DNA from: CAYUIG01 sp964444685
GTDB lineage: Bacteria > Gemmatimonadota > Gemmatimonadetes > Longimicrobiales > RSA9
Direction: 5' to 3'
Assembly (NCBI GenBank): GCA_964444685.1
Contig: CAYUIG010000012.1
Span: 14,700-78,699, forward strand
Length of the DNA: 64,000 bases
Every line of letters starts with the position of its first letter. Position 1 is the first letter of the stretch. A program made the position numbers and the translations under genes. The notes under the pieces were generated by a model that was not told the origin of the DNA, did no database searches, and worked only from the letters and a program-made list of their open reading frames with translations. This document shows, piece by piece, positions 1 through 7,191 of the stretch.

Positions 1-1560
1 GCGTCGGGACAGTGGACACAGGCGCAGACGATCGCACCGCCCGCGGGCACGCCACAGACCGGCGCATGGCCGGCTTCGCTCACGGTCGTCGGCAACGAAG
101 TGTGGCTCGGCGCGCCGGTACCCGATGGCGGCGTGGTCCTGCGTCTCGTGCGCGCCACGAACGGTGAGTGGGCCGAGCGTGGTCGCATCACCTCGCCCGC
201 GCATTCCGGCAATGACGGCTTCGGCAGTGTCGTGGCGGCGAACGGGACGATCGCGGTCGCGGCCGCGCCGCAGGACGACAACGGCTACGGCTCGGTGCTC
301 ATCCTCGAGCAGAACGGCGGGCAGTGGGCCGCCGCGTCGGACCGTCTCTACACGGAAATCGAGGGACTCGACCCGATCGTCGGCCAGCGCGTCGACTGCC
401 GTGACGGCGAGGCATCGATGTTCCCGTGCGGCAACGTCGACATGCTGTCGTTCCTGCCCGTACAGGACATCGGTGGCGGACGCGGCATCAACACGAACGA
501 CGTGTGGGGCTGGACGGATCCGGTGACCGGCAAGGAGTGGGCGCTGGTCGGAAGGATGGACGGGACGGCATTCATCGACATCAGCGACCCGGTGAATCCG
601 GTGTTCGTCGCGGACCTGCCGCTCACCGAGGGCGCACGCGCCAACGCCTGGCGCGACATCAAAGTCTACAGGGACCACGCGTACATCGTGGCCGACGGCG
701 CGGGCCCGCACGGCATGCAGGTGGTCGACCTCACGCGCCTGCGCGACATCCGGCCGGAACAGATGCCGCTGACGCTCACCGAGGACGTGCATTACGACGG
801 GATCGCGAGTGCACACAACATCGTGATCAACGAGGAGACCGGGTACGCGTACGCCGTGGGCGTGAACGGCGGTGGCGAGACCTGCGGCGGCGGGCTGCAC
901 ATGATCGACATCCGCGAGCCGAAGAACCCGACGTTCGCGGGCTGCTTCCAGGACCTCGAGACGGGCAACCAGAAGACCGGGTACACGCACGACGCCCAGT
1001 GCGTCACCTACAACGGCCCGGACGCGGAGTACCGGGGCCGCGAGATCTGCTTCGGTGCGAACGAGACGATGCTGTCGATCGCCGATGTGACGAACCGCGA
1101 CAGCACGATCGCGATCTCACGCGCGGCGTACCCGAACGTCGGCTACGCGCACCAGGGCTGGCTCGACGAGCAGCACGAGTTCTTCTACATGGACGATGAG
1201 GGCGACGAGCTCCAGGGCGTGCCGAACACGCGCACGCTCGTGTGGGACGTGCGCGACCTCGACGACCCGGTGCTCGCGAAGGAGTACTTCGGGCCGTCCA
1301 CATCGTCCGACCACAACCTCTACGTCGTGGGCGACCTGATGTACCAGTCCAACTACGTGAGCGGGCTGCGCATCGTCGACATCAGCGACCGCGCCAACCC
1401 GCGCGAGGTCGGATTCTTCGACACGGTGCCGGCCACGGACGACCCGGGCTTCGACGGATCGTGGTCGAACTATCCCTTCTTCGCTTCGGGCACGATCGTG
1501 GTGACGAGCGGCAAGGAGGGTGTGTTCTTCCTGAAGCGCGCGTCGCGGCCGGTCAGCTGA
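1..1560 (+). CDS. Secreted FG-GAP/LVIVD (choice-of-anchor B) protein, 5' end outside window
   Basis: The frame is open from the first base, so the gene begins upstream and 519 residues are visible. The N-terminal part carries FG-GAP-like blades (GFGSVVAANG-type). From about residue 130 to the end comes the LVIVD/choice-of-anchor B region, with repeats of the type FIDISDPVNPVFVADL and RIVDISDRANPREVGFF and the signature blocks VWGWTDP, SAHNIVINEETG and CFGANETMLSIADVT. A complete paralogue with the same two-part architecture and the same RPVS end lies at 44223-46583. Such proteins are exported propellers of unknown function; a surface or periplasmic scaffold role is only a guess. GC and codon use match the core of the window, unlike the island that follows. 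Confidence 0.85.
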   Translation, partial: ASGQWTQAQTIAPPAGTPQTGAWPASLTVVGNEVWLGAPVPDGGVVLRLVRATNGEWAERGRITSPAHSGNDGFGSVVAANGTIAVAAAPQDDNGYGSVLILEQNGGQWAAASDRLYTEIEGLDPIVGQRVDCRDGEASMFPCGNVDMLSFLPVQDIGGGRGINTNDVWGWTDPVTGKEWALVGRMDGTAFIDISDPVNPVFVADLPLTEGARANAWRDIKVYRDHAYIVADGAGPHGMQVVDLTRLRDIRPEQMPLTLTEDVHYDGIASAHNIVINEETGYAYAVGVNGGGETCGGGLHMIDIREPKNPTFAGCFQDLETGNQKTGYTHDAQCVTYNGPDAEYRGREICFGANETMLSIADVTNRDSTIAISRAAYPNVGYAHQGWLDEQHEFFYMDDEGDELQGVPNTRTLVWDVRDLDDPVLAKEYFGPSTSSDHNLYVVGDLMYQSNYVSGLRIVDISDRANPREVGFFDTVPATDDPGFDGSWSNYPFFASGTIVVTSGKEGVFFLKRASRPVS

Positions 1561-1997
1561 TTCGCTGCGCCTGATGTGAGAAGGCTTTCCTCGGCAGCGT
1601 GGCGTCGGACCGGCCACGCCCGCGGCTCCGACGCCGGCCCTTGCCTGGACCCGAGGTTCGAGCTTATTGTCCTGAGGCGTGCGAGGCGCCGCTGCGGGCG
1701 GCGGCTCGCCTCGCTCCTCGCGGGACGGCTGCACGGCGGGCTGGACGCGGCCGCGCGGTCGCTGCGGCAAGCTCAGCACCGGCAGCGCGTCCAGGAGCCA
1801 TCCCGAAATTGTCCAACCATCCGCCGGCCGTTTTCCGCGGGACCGCCAAGAGGGTTACGCGCCCAGGGCTCCGGCCGGGTCGCTGCGCGATCACCTCCCT
1901 CTACCCAAGCGGGCGTTACCAATGTCGTTCGTTTCTCCGTCCCGCGGCGCAAGAAGGAGTGCGTGCGCTCGAGAAGATTGCAGGCGCGGTCTTGCTG
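1561..1997. other. Non-coding stretch at the island boundary, with a hairpin
   Basis: I see no credible gene here; frames on both strands read as arginine-rich shadow peptides. A GC-rich hairpin lies at 1681-1714 (GCGAGGCGCCGC pairing with GCGGCTCGCCTCGC, with a two-base bulge) and could terminate the upstream gene, although it has no T tract. Base composition drops after about 1800 toward the lower-GC island that starts with the sigma factor. Confidence 0.4.
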
Positions 1998-1998
1998 A

Positions 1999-2640
1999 TG
2001 TCCACCAACGTCTACCGTCAAAGCATATGAGGCCGCCATTCTTGAACGCGGAGGCGGTGATGCGAACGAGGCCGATCTAGCTGCTCTATACAAGCGGTAT
2101 CGGCCCGCTGTTCTCGCCGCAGCGGAAAGGCTTCTTGGATCCTGCGACGACGCTGAGGACGTCGTTCAGCGGGTCTTTCTGAGAATGCTGAAGCGGAAAA
2201 GCAGCGTCTCCGCTGCTGGTTTGACGGAAGCGTACTTCCATCGAGCTGGGCGCCACGAGGCATTGACACTAATCCGAGAGCACGCGGCATATCGTCGGCG
2301 GCTCGGAAAGCTGCAGGATGCTGCCGCCCGAGCCTTTTCGCCAGCACCGGATGAGTTTCATGCCAGGGAAGCTCGTATTCGTGCGGTCATGGCCTTACTT
2401 CAGGACCTCCCGCCGCGATCCGCCGACGTGTTTCGCCTAACCTACCTCGAAGGCTACACACTCGTGGAAGCGGCGACGGAACTTGGGATCGGCCTCAAAC
2501 GCGTGGAACGCCATCGGCAGCGAATACGTGCATTTCTCCGAAATCGCCTGTCAGTTAACGACCCTCCGTCCGTCTCGCCCTCTCGCGTCCCGGTCCCCCC
2601 GCCGGGGGGGGGGGGGGGGAGGGGGTGCTTGTTGCGTTGA
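1999..2640 (+). CDS. ECF-type sigma-70 factor without a normal start codon
   Basis: The protein should direct RNA polymerase to a small regulon. Region 2 is readable upstream of the first ATG (2185): LYKRYRPAVLAAAERLLG, then DDAEDVVQRVFLRML. Region 4 follows at about 2380-2560, with LPPRSADVFRLTYLEGYT and a helix-turn-helix (EAATELGIGLKRVERHRQRI). In this frame the stop at 1996-1998 bounds the 5' side and no ATG, GTG or TTG occurs before 2185, so the start given is the frame limit, not a real start. Either ATT (2038) is used or one base is wrong near 2026, which would join an ATG at 1998 (MSTNVYRQS) to this frame. The C-terminus runs into a 16-G homopolymer at 2604-2619. GC is lower than in neighbouring genes. 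It may control the three exported proteins that follow. Confidence 0.7.
   Translation, partial: CPPTSTVKAYEAAILERGGGDANEADLAALYKRYRPAVLAAAERLLGSCDDAEDVVQRVFLRMLKRKSSVSAAGLTEAYFHRAGRHEALTLIREHAAYRRRLGKLQDAAARAFSPAPDEFHAREARIRAVMALLQDLPPRSADVFRLTYLEGYTLVEAATELGIGLKRVERHRQRIRAFLRNRLSVNDPPSVSPSRVPVPPPGGGGGRGCLLR
2604..2625. repeat. Poly-G tract at the 3' end of the sigma factor gene
   Basis: Sixteen consecutive G (2604-2619), one A and five more G, preceded by CCCCCC. The C run and G run could fold on each other. Homopolymers of this kind slip during replication and are also prone to assembly error, so the reading frame of the last 12 or so residues of the sigma factor is not reliable. Confidence 0.85.
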
Positions 2641-2727
2641 GGGAATAGTCGCATCGGTCATCGGCGCTCCATGGAGCCCTCTATGGCTGGTGACCGCCCT
2701 ACTCGACCCGCAACGGACGGGGCAGAC

Positions 2728-3024
2728 ATGCAAACAGACAGCGCTTTCAGATGGTGGATTTTCGGTACGCGAGCTGCGGCCGTCACCCTCATTATCGCGG
2801 CAGCCACACTGGGGGGGACCTCAGAAATGGCTTCCGCCGATGAGTGCACTGGGCACTTCGCCAAGTGCGTGTCGTGGAGCACATGTGAAGACATGGCCGG
2901 CCTGTCATGCACGTGGAATGAAGGCACGTGTCAAGGCTCGATCATGTGCATCGACGGAGGCACCGCATGCCCGGACGAAAACAAACCCCACGGGCTGATC
3001 TGCATGGGTGAAATTGAGACGTAA
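2728..3024 (+). CDS. Small secreted eight-cysteine peptide
   Basis: I do not recognise a named family. The ATG at 2728 has a weak G-rich ribosome site; an in-frame ATG at 2671 would add 19 polar residues and has no such site. From 2728 the product is 98 residues: a signal peptide (basic start, hydrophobic AAAVTLIIAAATLGG, likely cut after ASA) and a mature part of about 60 residues with exactly eight cysteines, spaced 7, 6, 8, 7, 6, 7 and 11 apart. Even number and spacing suggest four disulfides and a stable extracellular mini-protein. Its stop overlaps the GTG start of the propeller gene by 17 nt, and a DsbA-like oxidoreductase follows, so folding by that enzyme is a reasonable inference. 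Confidence 0.7.
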   Translation: MQTDSAFRWWIFGTRAAAVTLIIAAATLGGTSEMASADECTGHFAKCVSWSTCEDMAGLSCTWNEGTCQGSIMCIDGGTACPDENKPHGLICMGEIET

Positions 3025-4282
3025 ATCCCGCATAGGCAACAATTTCGGCAGGTTGCCGCGATGGGCGGCTGCGTTCTGGTTCCTCACCTGGAATGCTGCG
3101 TGTGGCGGCTCTGAGCGGGGGTTTGACGAGTCGTCAAAGTGGAGTGTCGATCCAGTCGGCTTTGCCAGTCAGGACAGCGCCGGGATCGCTATTCTCGTAA
3201 CGACTGGCGATCTCACATCTCGTCGGCTCGGCTGGAACGTGAGTAGTGAGCCGAACTTGGTACTCGGTGATGGACCGGATCCCGGCGAACAGTTTTTTAG
3301 GATTCGCGGCGCCGCACCGCTTCCCAAGGGCGGAGTAGCCGTCCTGGACGGGGACAGTCGAGAACTGAGATTCTACGACGCCGAAGGCAACATGGTGAGT
3401 CGGATGGGCCGGGACGGTTCCGGTCCCGGGGAATTCAGAGAGCCGCGCTTGGTTCCGTTGACATCATTTGACTCGTTGCTCGTCCATGACCAGACTCTCC
3501 GACGGGTTACGGCGTACGCTCCAGACGGCACAAGATTGATGCAGACCCCCTGGCCGCAGCCGGGGAGGGCGCCGCTAGGGGTGCTCGGCGGTCGAGCGTT
3601 GCTGGAGCGCCGCCCTCCGATCCCGGTAGAGGAGCTCCAACGGAGCGGAGTAGAGATCCAGGAGCCGACCTACCTATGGGTCGATCTCACGTCCGGCTCT
3701 GAGGTCCCGTTGCGTTCATACGCTGTGGTGCGCGGTTTCACGTATGCGCCGGGCCCGGGCGAGGCGTATCCATCCGGGAGGTCCATTCCCTTTACTGCCC
3801 TGCCCACCGCTGTTGTGACCAGTGGGGGAGCCGCTCTGACAAGTGGCAATTCGTTCGAGGTCTTGCAGTTCGATGGCGTCGGAAACCTGAGAAGAATTCT
3901 GCGAGTGGACCGTCCGCGGCGCCCTGTGACGCGAAATGACATACGGGGTGTCATTGACCTGGAGCTGAGTGAATCGGCTTCAGCAATTCCCAGGTCGGCG
4001 TATGCTCAGCGTTTCAGCGAGATGCCACTTCCAGACTCCATGCCGGCCTTCGTGGGCCTTGAAGTGGACGACTTAGGTTGGCTTTGGGCGCAGCTCTATG
4101 AATGGGATACACGGATTCCTACCCGGTGGGTAGTGTTTGCTCCTGATGGCCAGGGTCGAGGTATAATCAGCCTCCCCCCCGGTCTTACGGTTCAGCACAT
4201 TGGCGCTGACTTCATCCTTGGTGTGTGGATAGATGAAGACGGCGTAGAGCACGTACACCGGCATGGACTCGAGCGGAATTGA
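3008..4282 (+). CDS. Exported six-bladed beta-propeller protein (possible lipoprotein)
   Basis: The 424-residue product starts with GTG (3008) overlapping the cysteine-rich peptide gene. A TTG at 3053 would give a tighter signal peptide (PRWAAAFWFLTWNAAC). Cys32 follows an imperfect lipobox (NAAC), so lipidation is possible but not certain. The body has NHL/6-bladed propeller blades: LGDGPDPGEQFFRIRGAA, GGVAVLDGDSRELRFYDAEG, GRDGSGPGEFREPRL and a later FEVLQFDGVGNLRR blade. Proteins of this type commonly sit beside small secreted peptides and thioredoxin-fold proteins in Bacteroidota and related phyla. The role may be ligand binding or display of the peptide; that is inference. Confidence 0.75.
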   Translation: MKLRRKSRIGNNFGRLPRWAAAFWFLTWNAACGGSERGFDESSKWSVDPVGFASQDSAGIAILVTTGDLTSRRLGWNVSSEPNLVLGDGPDPGEQFFRIRGAAPLPKGGVAVLDGDSRELRFYDAEGNMVSRMGRDGSGPGEFREPRLVPLTSFDSLLVHDQTLRRVTAYAPDGTRLMQTPWPQPGRAPLGVLGGRALLERRPPIPVEELQRSGVEIQEPTYLWVDLTSGSEVPLRSYAVVRGFTYAPGPGEAYPSGRSIPFTALPTAVVTSGGAALTSGNSFEVLQFDGVGNLRRILRVDRPRRPVTRNDIRGVIDLELSESASAIPRSAYAQRFSEMPLPDSMPAFVGLEVDDLGWLWAQLYEWDTRIPTRWVVFAPDGQGRGIISLPPGLTVQHIGADFILGVWIDEDGVEHVHRHGLERN

Positions 4283-4313
4283 AGATCCAGATTCATACCT
4301 CGTTGGAGGGCAA

Positions 4314-4976
4314 ATGCGCTTGAATCGGGCTGTCTGGGAGGTCGGATCGACATTGGTGCTCGTGGCGGCTGCACTGACAATGACTGGTGTGTTCTTGCAC
4401 GATCGGGCAGGCGCTAGCAATCGGGCGCGTGGGACGATCGTTGAGGGCTGGCAGGCATACAACGGATGGGGAATTCGGCAAGGTCCGATTGATGCTCAAT
4501 TCGTAGTTACTGAGTTCATAGACTTCACGTGTGGTGCCTGCAGGGCTTTTGCACCAGTGATTGACTCGCTTCTCGAAATGTTTCCACGGCAAGTTGCCGT
4601 TGTTTTCCAGCACTTTCCTTTGCAAGGGCGTGAACTCGCGATCCCGAGCGCTGTCGCCGTCGAGTGCGCACACGAGCAGAACAGATTCTCAGGCATGTAT
4701 AGGTCGCTCATCAATCGAACGGGGTCGATAGACGATGGGGACTGGATGCGGCATGCTGCTCAAGCCGGAGTTTCCGACCTTCGCGCCTTCGAAGATTGCA
4801 TCACAAGACCGGTGGACACATTCGCGCGAATCGCACGAGGGCGGGAAATCGGGGCACTTACAAATGTACGAGGGACGCCCACGGTATGGGCGAATGGGCG
4901 CGTCGTTGCTGCTCGAACCGTGAAGCAGTTCCGTGATCTAGCCAAAGAGAATGGCGTTGAGCTCCAGTCAAATTAG
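4314..4976 (+). CDS. Membrane-anchored DsbA-like thiol:disulfide oxidoreductase
   Basis: I chose the ATG at 4314 because GGAGGG stands just upstream; an in-frame ATG at 4263 would overlap the propeller gene. The 220-residue protein has one N-terminal membrane anchor (STLVLVAAALTMTGVFL) and a periplasmic thioredoxin fold of the DsbA/DSBA_2 type: active site FTCGACRAF (Cys73, Cys76), an inserted helical domain, and the cis-proline loop VRGTPTVW near the C-terminus. CGAC is a variant of the usual CPHC, which suggests different redox tuning. It most likely forms or shuffles disulfides in exported proteins, and the cysteine-rich peptide two genes upstream is the obvious candidate. It ends facing an IS3 remnant with a 4-nt overlap. 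Confidence 0.85.
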   Translation: MRLNRAVWEVGSTLVLVAAALTMTGVFLHDRAGASNRARGTIVEGWQAYNGWGIRQGPIDAQFVVTEFIDFTCGACRAFAPVIDSLLEMFPRQVAVVFQHFPLQGRELAIPSAVAVECAHEQNRFSGMYRSLINRTGSIDDGDWMRHAAQAGVSDLRAFEDCITRPVDTFARIARGREIGALTNVRGTPTVWANGRVVAARTVKQFRDLAKENGVELQSN

Positions 4977-5345
4977 TGTAGTGAATCGCCCCCGGGTTTA
5001 TCGGAGACTCGGGTAGTTGAGTACCGGCTGGCTTCCTGAGCCTCCTGAGCGCGGTAGTACATCTCCTCGTACTCGACTGGCGGGATGTAGCCGATGGGCT
5101 CGAGGAGCCGGTGATGGTTCAACCACCAGACCCACTCCAGGGTCGCGAACTCGACGTCCTCATGGCTGCGCCACGGTCCACGGCGCCGGATCACCTCCGA
5201 CTTGAAGAGACCGATGACCGATTCGGCCATCGCGTTGTCGTACGAGTCGCCGCGGCTCCCGATCGACGGCTCAATGCCGGCCTCCGTGAGGGCGCTAACG
5301 TGTAGCGAATGGAGAGGTACTGCGTACCGCCCGAGCGCGGCTTAG
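4973..5345 (-). pseudogene. IS3-family transposase, C-terminal remnant with frameshift
   Basis: The final 85 residues are intact: AMAESVIGLFKSEVIRRRGPW and WVWWLNHHRLLEPIGYIPP are the hallmark end of the IS3 rve/DDE integrase domain, including the last catalytic Glu of the NA-x-AES block. Upstream, the homologous block GGTQYLSIRYT continues in another frame. The two join by a frameshift at about 5290-5300, where the typical text GIEPSIGSRGDSYDNAMAES can be read. The preceding HSDRG block with the second Asp is already degraded. No terminal repeats are visible. This is a dead fragment left at the edge of the island. Confidence 0.85.
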
Positions 5346-5619
5346 CCGGTCGACCGACGTGAAGCATGCCCCAGAACCGCATTCGGTGGTGGGGCCCCGT
5401 TGGCCTCTCCAGGAGCGGTGAACCACGCCCGGGTCCCGGCTGGGCAGCGTTTCGGGCGAATCTGACAGCGCGAGGCGCGGTTGAAGCTTCCCCACTCCCC
5501 TCCAGGGACGAAGTATGTCCGCGTCACCGCGCGCCGATTAGGAGGCAAGGCGTACGGCATACATGACGCCCCCTTGCAGGTAGCGCCACCCATATGAAAC
5601 AGTGAGGAGCCGCTCGGAA
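5346..5619. other. Degenerate stretch between transposon remnants
   Basis: No intact gene is visible. Reading frames are short and low in structure, apart from the shifted continuation of the IS5 remnant at about 5590-5619. The stretch probably consists of decayed mobile-element sequence. Confidence 0.4.
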
Positions 5620-5712
5620 TCAGGCGTTCATCTCCGCGCGCAAGCGTTCGGCGGCGGTCAGATTGCCTTTCGAGTTCCATGCTACTCCGGCGAACGTCCG
5701 CTGGTCTGTCAT
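5620..5712 (-). pseudogene. IS5-family transposase, N-terminal remnant
   Basis: A 30-residue reading frame (starts MTDQRTFAGVAWNSKGN, ends AERLRAEMNA) matches the conserved beginning of IS5-group transposases (MTKQRTF...W..KGK.TRRE.FL.EMD). After the TGA at 5620 the next expected words (ERLLTV) continue in a shifted frame to about 5590, and then homology is lost. It is therefore a second transposon relic within 300 bases of the IS3 piece. Confidence 0.65.
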
Positions 5713-5817
5713 GATGGCGTCCTCATATCGAGGTGGGAAGCGACACGCGCCATCGAGCTACACATCCCCCGACATAGGCGTCGGCGTTCCGTGGAGCGCG
5801 AGCGGACTTATGCAGAG

Positions 5818-6102
5818 CTTCCCAAAGTCCGCCGCCTTTCCGGACTTGGCGAGGATCGTGGCTCGCAGGGGCTCGTGCTGCGCGAGGGCGCGGCGTTGGC
5901 GGCGTTCGTAGTTGTGGTCCGGGCTCGGAGCGGCGGCGTGGCTCACGCGGGTGCTGGAGGCGCAGCTCTACGGGGTGACGCGGCTCGATCCGTGGACCTT
6001 CCTCGTCGTGCCGACGGTGCTGCTGTCGTCGCGGGCGCGGCATCGTCGTGGCCGGCGCAGCGTGCGGCGCGTGAGTCCGTGGTCGCTTGGCGCGCCGAGT
6101 AG
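5818..6102 (+). pseudogene. ADOP/FtsX-type permease, degraded C-terminal fragment
   Basis: Three frame segments read in order give the C-terminus of an ADOP permease: LVLREGAALAAFVVVV, then GLGAAAWLTRVLEAQLYGV with RLDPWTFLVVPTVLL, then ASSWPAQRAARESVVAWRAE and a TAG at 6100-6102. These match the usual last two membrane helices and the PARRAARVSPxxALRAE end seen in the complete permeases of this window. At least two frameshifts (about 5910 and 6015) separate them. The remainder of the gene upstream is missing, presumably cut by the insertions. Confidence 0.7.
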
Positions 6103-6926
6103 GATCGCGTTCGGCAGCGCTCGGCCTGGCAGCGCTCGGCGGACCGGTCGCCGCGCCATGGCCGCGGCGAGTGCGGGCAGCGGGACGGCGGTCAGAAACC
6201 ACGCGGGCACGCCAGCGTCATTCCTCGTGGCCGGAGTCACCGGTGCCGCGGCGAGCGTCACGACGGGTTGGGGCGCGGGCTGGTTCGCGGCTTCGGTGGC
6301 GGCGATCGAGTCGGCGCGAGCCTGCTCCGCGGCGGCGAGCCGCTCGACATGCGCCATGTAGGAGACCGGAAAGAGGGCGGCGTGGTAGTGCGGCGGCCAG
6401 CGCTCCCGCGTCACGTCGAGGAGACCCTGCCGCTCGAGGGCGAGCAGGGTGTTCTCGAGCCAACTCCGGCATGCCGCGCGCTTGCTCACGCGCAAATCGA
6501 CGGCAATGCCGGTGGGTGCACCGAGAGCGGATGCGAATTGCCGGGTTGCATCGACTCGGGACGCGTGAGACTCGTGACGATGAGCTTCTCGCCGCAGCCC
6601 GCGCGGTACTGCGCGGACAGACGCTCAATGTACAGCTTCATCTCCGGCCGCGCCACACCGCCGTCCATCCACTCCCCGAAGCCGTAGTCGTCGTTGCCTT
6701 CCAGGCGCACGAGTACGCCGCGGCTCGCCAGTTCGGCGAGCTGCTCCGGCGTAGCGACGAACTCGAGCTCGAGCTCCTTCGCCACCGCGTTCTGCCGCTG
6801 CATCGACGCGGGCGAGCCGCGCAGCGTCACCGCCACTTCCTCCTCGGCGGCCGCCACCGGCGACACGATTCCGATGAGGAGCGCGGACGCGCAGGCCAGC
6901 CGCATCGCGGTCCGTATCCGCTTCAT
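5968..6926 (-). pseudogene. Exported M15-like peptidase (DUF5715), frameshifted
   Basis: The first segment (6486-6926) starts MKRIRTAMRLACASALLIG, a clear signal peptide, and runs to AGCGEKLIVTSLTRPESMQPGN with SVHP. After a single missing base at about 6505-6510 the homology continues in the other frame as TGIAVDLRVSKRAACRSWL. Joined, the text gives S-V-H-P-T-G-I-A-V-D, the zinc-site motif SxHxxGxAxD of M15/VanY D-Ala-D-Ala carboxypeptidases, and then PPHYHAALF, equivalent to the distal HxH. The family acts on peptidoglycan. Recognisable sequence ends near 6340 (SYMAHVERLAAAEQ); the remaining frame to 5968 runs antisense to the permease remnant and is probably not original coding sequence. 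A sequencing error rather than a true pseudogene is possible. Confidence 0.65.
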
Positions 6927-7025
6927 CGCACTCGATTCCCAGGGTGTGATTCTGCTACCGTGGGCGGCCCTTAATGTTCCGCTAACTCATTGCTTGCGTG
7001 AGGGTTGCCGAAGCCTGGAAAAGCA

Positions 7026-7170
7026 TTTCACCGCGGAGAACGCGGAGAACGCGGAGCCCCACTACCACCCAGAAATACGAGAACGAAAACGACGGACGAA
7101 ATCGAAAAAGGGATTCACTCAGGGGGTGGGCGGGGTGGCTCCGCGTCCTCGGCGCCCTCCGCGGTGAAAA
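7026..7170. repeat. CGCGGAG-armed palindromic repeat, copy 1
   Basis: The left arm starts TTTCACCGCGGAG and continues with two more CGCGGAG words; the right arm ends with CTCCGCGGTGAAAA. About 100 bases of lower-GC sequence lie between. The two arms are inverted copies, so the element can fold into a long hairpin. Three more copies are at 30489, 47809 and 52748. It lies upstream of the frameshifted peptidase gene and downstream of the isomerase gene. Confidence 0.85.
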
Positions 7171-7191
7171 TGTCGTTCGCAGAGGAAGCGA

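Noticed and set aside
4973..5230. IS3 transposase end considered as a functional small gene
   Set aside because: It lacks the DNA-binding and first two catalytic blocks, and the homology continues upstream in another frame.
7026..7170. CGCGGAG repeats considered as a CRISPR array
   Set aside because: Arms are inverted rather than direct repeats with equal spacers, words are only 7-9 bases, and no cas genes are present.
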